Shown in pieces: positions 25,057 to 35,170 of a stretch of DNA of 64,000 nucleotides. The stretch is from Leucaena leucocephala. Lineage: Eukaryota > Streptophyta > Magnoliopsida > Fabales > Fabaceae. Location: contig CM073518.1 in the NCBI GenBank assembly GCA_037074615.1, positions 2,604,001-2,668,000 on the forward strand, read 5' to 3'. The notes under the pieces were generated by a model. That model worked only from the letters and a program-made list of their open reading frames with translations, was not told where the DNA came from and searched no databases. The translations under genes were made by a program, and so were the position numbers. Each line of letters starts with the position of its first letter. Position 1 is the stretch's first letter.

Positions 25057-28000
25057 TTAAGTAACCCTACACTGCATAATGTTAGCTCCAAGGTTTTGTT
25101 GGTTTTTGATGATGTTTTAAAGATATCATTTGTAATCATGCAATTTTTGTTGAATTATCTTTTATTATTGTAAAGATTAGTACTTTGAGTATGCAGATCA
25201 CATGAAGCTTGAAGCAAATCAAACCCAAAAGATTAAAAACAATCAGGATATAGAGTTTGATTTCAACAGAGCAAATTCATTGAGCAAATTCTCACAGAAC
25301 ACAACTCACCAACTCATCCTCTGCCTTCGACGAAGAAAAATAATGTCCATACATGAAAACAAAATGCCTCTCCCTAATTTGTTCAAAATTCTAGCATGCA
25401 TCATATTAAGCAATTCTATACTCTTTTTATTATTTAGTTTTTTGTCCGCTGTAAGCTATCCACTTGTCTTCTGTAACTCATCCATAATTCGTCAGGCACC
25501 AAACAGCTCACGTCAAGACAAGACCAAACAAACCAAATGTACGGGACAATTTGTTTTTCTTTACAAATTTTACAAGAAAATAAATATAAAAAACAGAACG
25601 TACAGGTAGAAGATTCAAGTTTCGAGTTTCTTTAACTATTCACCCACTTCATTCGTCAAGCATCAACTAGTGCATACCAGGATAAAGAAGCTAAACACAC
25701 AGCCTATGAAGATTCAAGAAGAGGGTAGAACAGAGGATGGAAGAGACGCCGCTGCCCCAAAGACAAGCAGGAGTGGAGCGAAGAGCGAGACAAGAAAGGG
25801 AAAAGCAAGAGATCAGAGTTCCTCGCGTCCCGCGCCGATTGAAAACGCCCGACCCTGCAACACCACCGGTCTTTATCATTTCTTTACTTTTTGGTTTTTC
25901 CCCTTTAGCATTTCAAATTTCCCTAAAACGAGAAGGTGTGGAGGGTTAATCGTATCATGTTCATGTACCCAAGCTATGGTGCGATTTTAGTGACGCGGCA
26001 AAATTTATTGACTTGACTTTGTTAAGTTATCAAGAAAAAAGAACTCTTTTTCTTTTGAATTTTGATAAAATTGGGATAAATCTCATCCTACGTATTTCAA
26101 AATTTTTCATTCTGAAGTTTTGAGATATATAATATTTATTAATTTAAAATTTTTATTATAACTTTTTTAAAGATTGAAGACTTTTTAATATAAACATATT
26201 TAATTAATTAGATACATAGAAAGAGGCATTGTTATTTTTTTTAAAATAATAAAAAAATCATGTACGATACGTTTGCTAAAATAGAAAAATTTTTTAGGAG
26301 AGTTAAAATGAAAAGAAAAGTAAAATTAGATTAAAAATAGGTTTTAAAAGTTTGTTTAGTAAGATAAAAATAAGTATAAAATTAATATATATTTTTTTAT
26401 AACTTAAGGGTTAAAATTATCCAGAAATTTTAAAATTAGAGTAAAATGATTTAAAAAAATTTAGCTTCCACTTCTATCATCTCAATTCTTAGTTTTTTGA
26501 TAGAACTAAAATGACCTAAAATATTAAAAGTAAAAAATAACTTTCATCATATTAAATAAAATAAAAAAATTGGAAGATTCCTTCTCCACCTACCAAACAT
26601 ACTATAGTTTAGTCTTATGCATTTGATATTTTTAAAATATATAGAAAGTTACATTATTTATAGAATAATGACTTAATATTAACAGGAAAAAAAGGAGGGG
26701 TTTACCCTTTGCGTACCCAAAAAAGATAATCTAATTATTTAATACTTAGAACTACTATGTATTGTTGAAATTATATTTTGTAACAATGAACTGATTTAGA
26801 GCAAAAATGGTAGAGTCTCCATTATGTTTAACTTTAATATAAAAAATCTCTTCTATTTTGAAAAATTACACTTTCCCAACCTGTTTACACTCTTTGTAAG
26901 AGTTCCCAAGAGATTAAAAACAAATAGTATTCGTTAAAGAAAAATTGTATTTGCTAATTTCTTTCAATTTTACTAAACTCATTATTCATCAAGTGTCTCC
27001 AGTCTCCACATTTACGTATTTGGAAGTTTGTTTTAAGTGGACACATGCATTTAAAAGATTGCCCATTAAATCAGTTTAAATAAATGCGTTTAGAAATATT
27101 AAAGTTATATTTTATAAAATGCTAAAAATATTTGAAAGCATGTACATTAAATTTGTTTGATAACATGTATGTAAAAAAAAAAAATTGAAAAATACTTATG
27201 TCGAGGAGGTGTATTTTGATTCAAAATGTGATTAATAGTCATCTACGATTATTGATGAAGATAGAATCTTAAAAATGGAGGAAAATATTATTTATTATTT
27301 TAAGAGAGGTCTATATAAATTTTTATTAGAATGAGAAGTCTATCATTAGTAAACTAGAGTGTAGCATATATAACCCAGTCATATACTTACTCTAATATAA
27401 AATTTTAAGGTGATGTTTGACTTACCCCAGTAGGTCTGATTACGGTATTGGAAACAAGAGATTGCGTGCATTATTGATTTATGGTTGCAACTCTGCGGGA
27501 AAATTCTCGGGTATTATTAGAGAATGTAATGAAACTCTCTGTTTTGCCAGAAAACAAAAGTTGAATAACAGAGCAAGAAACTCGACAACAACAATTCATA
27601 CGAATTATAAATTGTATTATAGATATCAGCCTTTGATAGTGATTACAGCTGAATTACGTTAATCATGTATCATTTATGTCCCCAGCTTTTATCTCTAATT
27701 AACAAAGTTTAAAAGCCTCTATAAAAGCACTTCTTTATGGAAAAAGAGACATAAACTATGAACATAACTGTTGTCCGCTTTGCCGTTGAGCAACCTCAGT
27801 GAAGTAAGCCTCGATGGGGGGGGGCGGGGTGTTTGTGAATAAAACTAAAAGGGAATTTGGGTTGTGAGAAGGGAAAAGAAAGAACCCATAAAGCTGAAAG
27901 CTTTAATCAGTATATATTACAATGCCAAAAAGACGTAGAGTTTTCTAAAAGTTTGAAGAATCGAGTTTTAGATAGGAAACTTCACAACGCATGGTCTAAG

Positions 28001-28420
28001 TAAATTAAGCAAGTGTCCTAACGTTTTTTAGGAGCAGCACCGTGGGGAAATAATGTTTTCAAATTCATTTAAACTTTATCAGTAATGATCTTGTAAATCT
28101 GCATTTAACTAAGATAATGACATAGAGCTTCTGCGAATCCTCTAGCTGAAACAACAACTCTAATAGATACTACGTCTAGAGACACCTCAAGAATCATCCA
28201 CGAGGCAGTCAGGGAAGAAAAACATCTAAATATTTAGATACAATCGGGAGGAAGCTGGACAAAATTAATGGTACTTACAAGTTTTCAGCCCAGCAGCTTC
28301 TGCCTTCGGTCTTCAAACCTAAGAAATTAATAATTCAACAAAAGTTAAAACTAGATCCGCTTGAGAGAAGACCCAAATGCGTTTCAATTGCACCAAACAA
28401 AACTCAAATCTCATATCCCA
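25057..28420. other. Intergenic region, AT-rich, with possible 5' leader of the PWWP gene
   Basis: The part up to about 25960 probably includes the 5' leader and promoter of the PWWP gene; a GC-richer stretch at 25690-25870 has overlapping open frames but no domain. From 26000 to 27400 the sequence is very AT-rich and may include a MITE at about 26262-26602, whose ends carry weakly inverted GTTTGSTA-like blocks. From 27700 to 28420 it is likely the 3' flank of the J-domain gene, including a G-rich run near 27817-27830. Confidence 0.4.
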
Positions 28421-29389
28421 TCATGCCGAAAAAGGATTTTTCCGAGGCCTTCCTCGCTTCCGCTTAACCATACCCAACCTTGAAGCAGTCCCATTCGACA
28501 CGACCGGCGTTGCCCCCCTGGAAGCCGCAGAGCTTGGGGCCGGCGGCGGTAGCCCGTTATGCATTCCGTTCTCTGCCGGCGCAGTTGAGACAGGTGGCGG
28601 CGAATTGAGAGTGGATGGCACACCCGACTTACCGCCGGTATTTCCGACAAAGAATCCCATCGGAAAGAAACCCCAACAACAATGATAAGCTTCTTGTCCC
28701 GGCACAAGAGGCGGCAAAGATGGAATCGAGACGCCATGGAAAGACTTCTCGCAATTCTGGCACCTCAAACAACAATTCTCGTAAATCTTAGGGTACTCGT
28801 ATATGTAGTAACAATATGGGCATGTCGTCCAGAAGGTCGGCCTCCGCCGTGGGTTCTCATCCGCTTCTTCCTCCCTCGCGTCACTGCCACCATCAACTTG
28901 ATTCCGCCCACTGAGCCCAGGCCCACCCCTGCGAACCGGCAATTTGTCTTGTTGAACCCAGCTAGGCATACTCAAGTCTACCCTGGTAAAGAAGCTGAGC
29001 TCCTTATCGAAGTTTGCCTTCTTAGCCTGGTCCGATAGCACGGCCCATGCCTCGGCAACGAGCCTGAAAGCATGATCGGCTAGAGAGAACCTGTTCTTGT
29101 CCGGGTGAAGGAGAAGCGCGAGCCGACGATACTGTTTCTTGATGAGATCGAAATCGTTGGATCGACGATCCACCTGAAGAATGGCGTACCAGTCGTGGTG
29201 ATTGTTAATGCGTTTATCCGCCGCAAGAAGCACGTCGATGACGGCTAAGATCTGATCGGAACCTTCCAGAAGCGGCTCGGCTTCCTGAGCTAAAATAGCA
29301 AAGTCCCTTGAGCCGCTCAGATCCCGGTTCTGTAACAGCTTTTCGGCGACCCCAAGCAGCCGCTCGGCTTCCATTCTGCTAGCGTCCAT
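28421..29389 (-). CDS. J-domain protein with zinc-ribbon-like centre and AT-hook
   Basis: A complete intronless frame of 322 residues. The N-terminal helices (MEAERLLGVAEKLLQNRD) precede a J domain at about 66-130 with the invariant HPD at 95-97, needed to stimulate Hsp70 ATPase. A Cys-rich segment follows at about 187-220 (FWTTCPYCYYIYEYP, then CCLRCQNCEKSFHG), resembling the zinc-ribbon-like region found between the J domain and DUF3444 in a plant family. The C terminus ends in an AT-hook, KRKRGRPRKNPF (about 309-320). No DUF3444 domain is present, so this is a short member of the group. The AT-hook and basic tail suggest a nuclear co-chaperone (inference). The start is the first ATG, and the family's conserved N terminus begins only a few residues later. 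Confidence 0.87.
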   Translation of the reverse strand: MDASRMEAERLLGVAEKLLQNRDLSGSRDFAILAQEAEPLLEGSDQILAVIDVLLAADKRINNHHDWYAILQVDRRSNDFDLIKKQYRRLALLLHPDKNRFSLADHAFRLVAEAWAVLSDQAKKANFDKELSFFTRVDLSMPSWVQQDKLPVRRGGPGLSGRNQVDGGSDAREEEADENPRRRPTFWTTCPYCYYIYEYPKIYENCCLRCQNCEKSFHGVSIPSLPPLVPGQEAYHCCWGFFPMGFFVGNTGGKSGVPSTLNSPPPVSTAPAENGMHNGLPPPAPSSAASRGATPVVSNGTASRLGMVKRKRGRPRKNPFSA

Positions 29390-30780
29390 TTCTTTCTAAG
29401 GGACAGTGCGAGGAGAGAAATCTGGGAATCTCGAATTGCAGGGATAAAGTTTTATATCAGAGTAGAACCCTACTGGGTTTTGTTGGGACTTGGATTTTGT
29501 CCTAACTCCTCCTAACCCTCTCAAGCTCAAGCAGCACAGCAATTTCGGTTTTTTTTTTTTTTTTATGAAAATTATATATGTGTTCCCTACACTTCGCATA
29601 AATTGTAACTTAATCTCTGTACTTTTTCTTTTTCTGAAAGGACTCCTTGAAATTTGCTTCCGTACCAAAGATTTGTAAACTCGTTGCTGAGATCGACAGT
29701 TGGCCAGACGGCACCAACTTGAAGTAAACTCTTTAACGCATGCTTTCAGATTTAACGAAGCAAACTCTTTGACACAGTAGCCACCAAGGGCGAACATGAC
29801 CCTGAAGTCTGAACTCATAGCTTTAGCAAATGGCTTCATTGACTCTGTACATTTGCGTGTGATGGTCTGCCCCGTGATTTCTTTTTCCTGCTCGGGGGCC
29901 TACGGTCGGGTATTGTGAAACAAATCGGGCTGACCCGGGAAAATAACACATCTTACGGGATCCTTTTATCCATAAATAAAATTCGAAGAATATATCCCCT
30001 AATTATTTGTCCCTAAACACGTTTTAGAATGAGTCAATCAATTCAAAGATACGTTCTCTGGGCCTATATCCTTGGACGCGCCTCTTGTAATATGTCTATT
30101 AATTCATCTATATCCTTCCTTTTCTTATTTCTACTAAACGCAAAGCATAAAACCACAAAGGCTCATAGATAGAAGCTTTATTGGGTGTGTAGACCGTCTC
30201 GCTGAGCAGTCCCATTTAATACCCTGGGTTGATTTTGTCATGTTAAATACCACTTCCCATCATCAAATATTTAAAAAAAAATTAGAGTAAAATATAGTTT
30301 TGGAGATCTAAAATTATTATTTCAAGTAAACTTGTAGGACTAACTTTTAGATAAAAAAATATATTTTAAACTGTGTAATAAACATTTTATCCCTATATTA
30401 TCTCTAGTTTATTTTTTATAAACTAAACCAAACAGTTGTATAAATATTTGAAATTTCTCTATTGTGTTAGAAATAAATAAAAAGGAGAGAGGAGTAAGAA
30501 TAGCTTATAAATGTAGAAGGACAATGATGTTAAAATTGAAACATTTTATCTATCTAAAGTATATTTAATAGTTTAACTATTATTTTTTAATATATAATAA
30601 TTAGTTAAAATAAATTTATAATAAATACTAGAGTAATAATCGATAGTCCTAACTCCTAAGCTGGTCTTAAGATGATGTATTGAGGCCTCGTTTTGTCAGT
30701 TGGAATTTGGGAATGGGGCACAGGAAATGAAAACGGAAATAAAATACCCATTTCCAATGATTTGATTAGCACGAAGTTAG
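29390..30780. other. Intergenic region upstream of the J-domain gene
   Basis: Promoter side of the J-domain gene followed by AT-rich DNA. A 147-codon minus-strand frame at 29396-29839 is in the upstream flank and shows no domain. Confidence 0.4.
30770..30780 (+). repeat. SINE target-site duplication, left (CACGAAGTTAG)
   Basis: An 11-bp sequence repeated perfectly at 30961-30971, directly bounding the SINE. Confidence 0.9.
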
Positions 30781-30960
30781 TTTTTTTTTATTTAATTTAT
30801 TAGAATTTTACTTCGACTATATTTAGATTCGACCCGCGTCGCGCACCTAACTATGGTGGGTGAGTCTTCCAACAGAAATTTTCTGCATACGCTAAGACTC
30901 GAACTCGAAACCTCACTTAAGCTATTCGAAATCGCTTACCACTCAAATCAACCTTTTAGT
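30781..30960 (-). mobile_element. tRNA-derived SINE (minus orientation) with perfect TSD
   Basis: A 180-bp insertion between perfect 11-bp direct repeats. Read on the minus strand it has Pol III promoter boxes: an A-box-like GATTTGAGTGGTAAGC (around 30937-30951) and a B-box-like GGTTTCGAGTTCGAGTC (30912-30896). It ends in an A-rich tail with a terminal run of As (the T-run at 30781-30789). This is the complete anatomy of a tRNA-derived SINE moved by LINE machinery. I cannot name the family. Its intact target duplication suggests moderate age. Confidence 0.85.
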
Positions 30961-30971
30961 CACGAAGTTAG
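30961..30971 (+). repeat. SINE target-site duplication, right (CACGAAGTTAG)
   Basis: Right-hand copy of the 11-bp duplication found at 30770-30780. Confidence 0.9.
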
Positions 30972-31039
30972 GTTATAAGGAAACGATTTTCATGCAAAAT
31001 GATCTTGGGCCTTAAAGACATTTGTCAGAACCAGTTCGT

Positions 31040-31360
31040 TTTTGTTTTGTGTAGAGACCATAATGGGGAAGGTAAGGATGATTTTGCTGCAAGGGTAGAA
31101 GCATCCGCAGCATTTATGGCAGAAGCCTTAGCTTAAAAAAGAGCAGCGAGGATGGCAGAAGTGTACAAGGATTGCAAGGGGATCATTGAAACTGATTGCG
31201 AGGTCCTGTAGAATGTGTTGAAGCTAGTTTGGCTGCAGATTGTGAGTGGAAAAGTCAAACCACAGTTGAGGATGGGATTAACTCTCTGGCTCGTTTGCAG
31301 AACACTGACTTTTCATTGATCCCAAGATCAATGAACGAATCTGCTAATTGGTAAACAGTA
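31040..31360 (+). pseudogene. Degraded RNase H-like domain (retroelement relic)
   Basis: Shifting frames give fragments in the order expected of plant non-LTR-type RNase H domains: EASAAFMAEALA, then GIIETDCEVL (the IETD stretch matching the conserved V-E-S/T-D), then FSLIPRSMNESANW (the usual F-x-x-(V/I)PR-x-x-N-x-x-A). In-frame stops interrupt it, for example after ALA and after CEVL. It is non-functional and probably part of an old retroelement or RNase H-like gene copy. Confidence 0.55.
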
Positions 31361-31977
31361 GGTAGCACAAGGGGGATGTGTCTAGACAATTGTTTAGCAA
31401 AAAGAAAAAGAAAAAGAAAAAAATCTATACGATGCGATGCATCTATATGCTAGTGTATTTTAATTTAACACGAGTAATAGTCTCTTCCCAATAAATAGAT
31501 GAAAACGAGGTGTTTCAAGTATTTTAGTTGGCCTAGTATGATCAAGACAGAAAAGTTACCGTATGGATGGATGTAGGGGTATCTTTGATGGATCATGATG
31601 AATACTGTTTCCGACCGAAAAAAGGGCCAATCCTAATGCTCTAAGTCTATATTTGAATTAATGTGGCTGCTAATAATTTATTTACTTATTTTTAATAAAA
31701 TTATTATCTTATTTGTGTACTTATTTAAACATCGAACCCTGGCCACATGAATAATTTAAACATGGGACTTTATTGAATCAGCTGTATATAATACAGATCA
31801 ATAAAAATATACTAAAAACGGGATCCCTCCCACCCGACCAGAACCATAATCTTATTATCATATACTTATTATCATAAGGACGGACAGCTGGCGGTCATGT
31901 AAAGAGGTATGGTTTCATGTACGGAAGATATTAAAGTAGACAATAAAGGGTGCAGATCTTCTTAATATTTATTTTCT
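31361..31977. other. Intergenic region, no feature seen
   Basis: AT-rich spacer between the RNase H relic and the inverted-repeat unit; no exon or RNA gene evident. Confidence 0.4.
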
Positions 31978-32207
31978 CAGCGTCCCTCGTAATCTCGACA
32001 TCTTGTCCATTGAGATGATCAAAATGCTCACACTATGCCACGTCATGAAGTCATTAAAATGCATTTTCAACTGCAGCTTCTCTCTCCACTTCCTAGTTCT
32101 TTCGGCTTCTCTCTTCAACCTTTGTCTCCTTCTTCCTCAATCTCCCACCTCCATTTCTCACGCTTTCAGAGACACCAATACAAACTCAAGACTACAAGAC
32201 GACCTTG
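31978..32207 (+). repeat. Inverted repeat, left arm
   Basis: This arm, starting around CCCTCGTAATCTCGACAT and ending near ACAAACTCAAGACTACAA, recurs in reverse complement at 33198-33384. The arms differ by scattered substitutions and a block of about 47 bp present only here (near 32041-32087). Between them lies a fragment of a Mei2-like gene. Confidence 0.82.
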
Positions 32208-32442
32208 GATTACCATAGACCTTGGACACTGGTTGATTTTTAGTGAAGCTGTCTATCGTATCTTTTCTGATCGGTCTGTTACTTTACTGCTCGATTCATT
32301 TGTTGTTTCTTTGTTTTTGCATTTCTTGTTTGCTTCTTTTTGCTTGTCTACATAATCTGACTCTTTGCTACTATAGTTGTTGTATTTGGCATTTTAGTAA
32401 TGAAGTATATTCAGAGTTGATAATATAAAAAACAATACTCAG

Positions 32443-33036
32443 AGGGATTGTAACGCGAAGCTCTGTTAGAGATGCTGCTAATACCTTAAACGAGATGAAC
32501 GGCAAATAAATTAACGATAAAGCCGTTGTCATTGAGTTCAGTCGTCCTGGTGGTCATGGCTAGAAGTCCTTAACCACCACCACTCTACTACTACAATCTC
32601 CAAAAAACCAATGACGTTCAATTTCCAATCCTATTCTCCTCCTCCTCCTTCGCCTCCATTAGCCCAAAAAAACGCACGTTATTTTTCTCCTCTTCCTTCT
32701 CTTTGCGCTCATCTTCCTCATCAACCCCAATCGTTGCCTAGGAAAACAGCTCCAAACAAGGCTAACGGAAACACACACACTAATATGGACAGTGTGAATT
32801 CTATTTCTCTGGAAACGATGAACTTGAATAGGGTAGTATAAGAGAAGCAATCGGAAGGACCTGTATCGGGAAACGGCAAAAAGCACGAACCAGCAACTCA
32901 GAAGTAGGGATTAGAAGGGGAAACAAGGGACGAAGCAGGAGAGCCAGTTTCTAATTAAAGAAGATTCAATTGTGGAATCGAGTTGCAAAGATTCGAGAAC
33001 CACTGTCATGATCCAGAATATACCCAATAAGTACAG
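32443..33036 (+). pseudogene. Fragment of a TERMINAL EAR1-like (Mei2-like) RNA-binding gene
   Basis: Broken frames give VRDAANTLNEMNGK, then INDKAVVIEFSRPGGHG (end of an RRM), then a Pro/Ser-rich linker including SPPPPSPP, and DSRTTVMIQNIPNKY, which matches the start of the C-terminal RRM3 of plant TEL/Mei2-like proteins. Stops replace residues after MNGK and after PGGHG, and frame shifts separate the blocks. The fragment is bounded by an AG acceptor-like site at 32441-32442 and by a GT donor-like site right after the PNKY codons (33037), the latter a typical Mei2-family intron position. It therefore looks like one captured exon plus flanking intron rather than a processed copy. Confidence 0.75.
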
Positions 33037-33197
33037 GTTCGTCTACAACTTTCTTCACTCTCTATAGAGATGAGATTTTTTTTTAAGAAAAAACCACTAC
33101 TCTCTGTAGAGATGAGATGAAACAGCGTTTAGGGTGGAAGAGAAGAGAGAAGCTAAAGGTTGAAGGTGGTGCACTGTCAGCTTTTGGATCATCTTGA

Positions 33198-33384
33198 GGG
33201 TCTTTTTGTAGTCTTGAGTTTGCATTAGTGTCTCTGAAAGCGTGAGAAATAGAGGTAAGAGATTGAGGAAGAAGGAGTCGAAGGTTAAAGAGAGAAGCTA
33301 AAAAAACTAGGAAATGGCATATTGTGAGCGTTTCGATAATCTTAATGAAAATGTCAAGATTACGAGGGATGCTAAGAATCTGCT
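33198..33384 (-). repeat. Inverted repeat, right arm
   Basis: Reverse-complement partner of 31978-32207. It encodes an uninterrupted minus-strand frame of about 109 codons, but with no recognisable domain, so I do not call it a gene. Confidence 0.82.
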
Positions 33385-33803
33385 CCCACAAGAAAGATAG
33401 AGAGAGGTGCAATCAAGATAGAGTAATATTCTGACATATTTCACTATTTCTGGGATCTACATAAAATAATGGAGTATGTATATATATATATATATTAACT
33501 CTGGGGCAGTTTTTCTCTACTTGTATCCTAACTATATTTGGCCATCATAACGTTCACGGAGATCTAATCATGTTGTGATAAGGAGAGTGAACAGAGAAGC
33601 CCCGCCCCGTCCCATCTCTTTAGCTATAAAAAAGGAAAGTTCCTCTTTCCTTTAATGAAAAAACAGCATTTCAACGCAGGTTCATTTTCTCAACTCTCTC
33701 TCTCTCTTCTGTGTACATTTATTCTTTGTTTTTTTTTTGTGATAACCTTCTATGATGTTCTCTTCCTCTGTGGGGATCATTTTCTCTACTTGCTCTTTTC
33801 ACG
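33385..33803. other. Spacer with TA and CT microsatellites
   Basis: Contains a short TA run near 33478-33494 and a TCTCTC run near 33696-33708. No gene seen. Confidence 0.4.
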
Positions 33804-34816
33804 GTGTTTAAATTAGATTATAGAGAATAAATTCTAAATAAAATATATTTTAGATAATAAATTATAGATAATCGATTTTAAAAAATTAATTTTGAGTAAA
33901 ATATTTTTTTGTAAAAAAAAATATTTTTTAATTTTAATTATGATTTTAAATAAAATAATCTAAACACTCTACAATTAATATTTCACCCAAAACTATAGTT
34001 TTTTACAATCAATTTTTTATAAAAAATTAATAAACAGTCCAAATATTAATTTTTTTCATAATCAATTTTTTATAAAAATTAATAAACTATCTAAATATTA
34101 ATTTTTTTTCATGATCAATTTTTCACTAAAACTAATAAACTATTCAAATATTAATTTTTTCCTTAATCAATTTTTTACAAAAATTAATAAACTATTCAAA
34201 CACTAATTTTTCCTATAATCAATTTTTTATAAAAATTAATAAACTATCAAAATACTAATTTTCCCACAATTAATTTTTTATCAAAATTAACGAACTATCA
34301 AAACACTTATTTTTTTTCTTATAATTAATTTTTCACTCAAAACTATGTTTCCGGGAAAGCTAGGTGGAAGCAATTCTAATAATTATTTTTTTTATAGAAT
34401 CTATTTTTTAAAAACTAATCCAAACACACAAATAAAAAATAAATTTTTCAAAAAATATATTATATTCAGAATCTATTATTCCCTAAAAAAATCTATCATC
34501 CAAAAAATAATCTAAATACATTAGTTAGAAGTTGTTGTCTATAACTTATACCAAAACTATGATTTTGGCTAAAAAATAGATTGTAGATAAAAAGTATTGT
34601 TTGGATAGTTTATTAGTTTTAATAAAAAATTGATTGAGGAAGAATTTAATATTATAATAGTTTATTAGTTTTTATGAAAAAATAATTGTAAAAAAAAATT
34701 AGTGTTCGAGTAGTTTATTAGTTTTAACAAAAAATTGATTATAAAAAATATATGATGTTTAGATTATTTTATTTAAAATTATACTTTTTAGTTTTATATC
34801 CAATCCAAACACACAC
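33804..34816. mobile_element. Foldback element with internal tandem units
   Basis: The ends are inverted (GTGTTTAAATTAGATTATA at the left; the reverse complement of the right end reads GTGTTTGGATTGGATATAA). The left half has about five or six tandem units of roughly 57-60 bp, each containing ATCAATTTTTTATAAAAATT and AATAAACTATYCAAA (about 33990-34340). The right half (about 34570-34790) has about three units in the opposite orientation, such as ATAGTTTATTAGTTTTAAC and AAAAAATTGATTATAAAAAA. The whole could fold into a long imperfect hairpin. It is non-coding, and the family is unassigned. Confidence 0.65.
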
Positions 34817-34857
34817 ATATACAACTCTTTAGCAGCCCTTTCACAACTTAACAAGGG

Positions 34858-35170
34858 AGAAGATCTTATGAATTTAAAAGTGATTATAAAGAATAATTTA
34901 TGAAAAAAATAATTATAAAAAAATAAGTGTTTAGATAGTTATTATCATAATAACTTTTTATTTATAGATAAATTATTATAAATGGCATGTGGTAAAATGA
35001 TATAGAAAAAAATAAGGATAAAATAATCATTAAATAGTCTAAAAGTACTTTGTCACTTATAAATTATTCTCATAAATTTATTTAAAACTATTGTTTGAAA
35101 CTATAATTTACTTCATAAATTTTGTTAGATATTTAATAACTATTTATTTAATTTTTAATCTAAAATATAG
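34858..35170. mobile_element. MITE copy 4 (diverged member of the 8699-9227 family)
   Basis: Shares with copies 1 and 2 the ordered segments AAGTGTTTAGATAGTTATT, GGATAAAATAATCATTAAAT and the AAACTATTGTTTGAAACTAT-like end, but lacks the purine-rich centre. Its borders are approximate. Confidence 0.5.

Noticed and set aside
25670..25990. Overlapping open frames of about 60-106 codons in a GC-richer patch
   Set aside because: Several frames and both strands are open at once, and the patch lies in the likely 5' flank of the PWWP gene; no domain seen.
29396..29839. 147-codon minus-strand frame before the J-domain gene
   Set aside because: Basic, low-complexity translation including a poly-Lys run from a T-tract; more likely promoter/5' flank than a gene.
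33083..33412. 109-codon minus-strand frame in the right inverted-repeat arm
   Set aside because: The matching frame in the left arm has diverged, and no domain is recognisable, so I treat it as repeat sequence.
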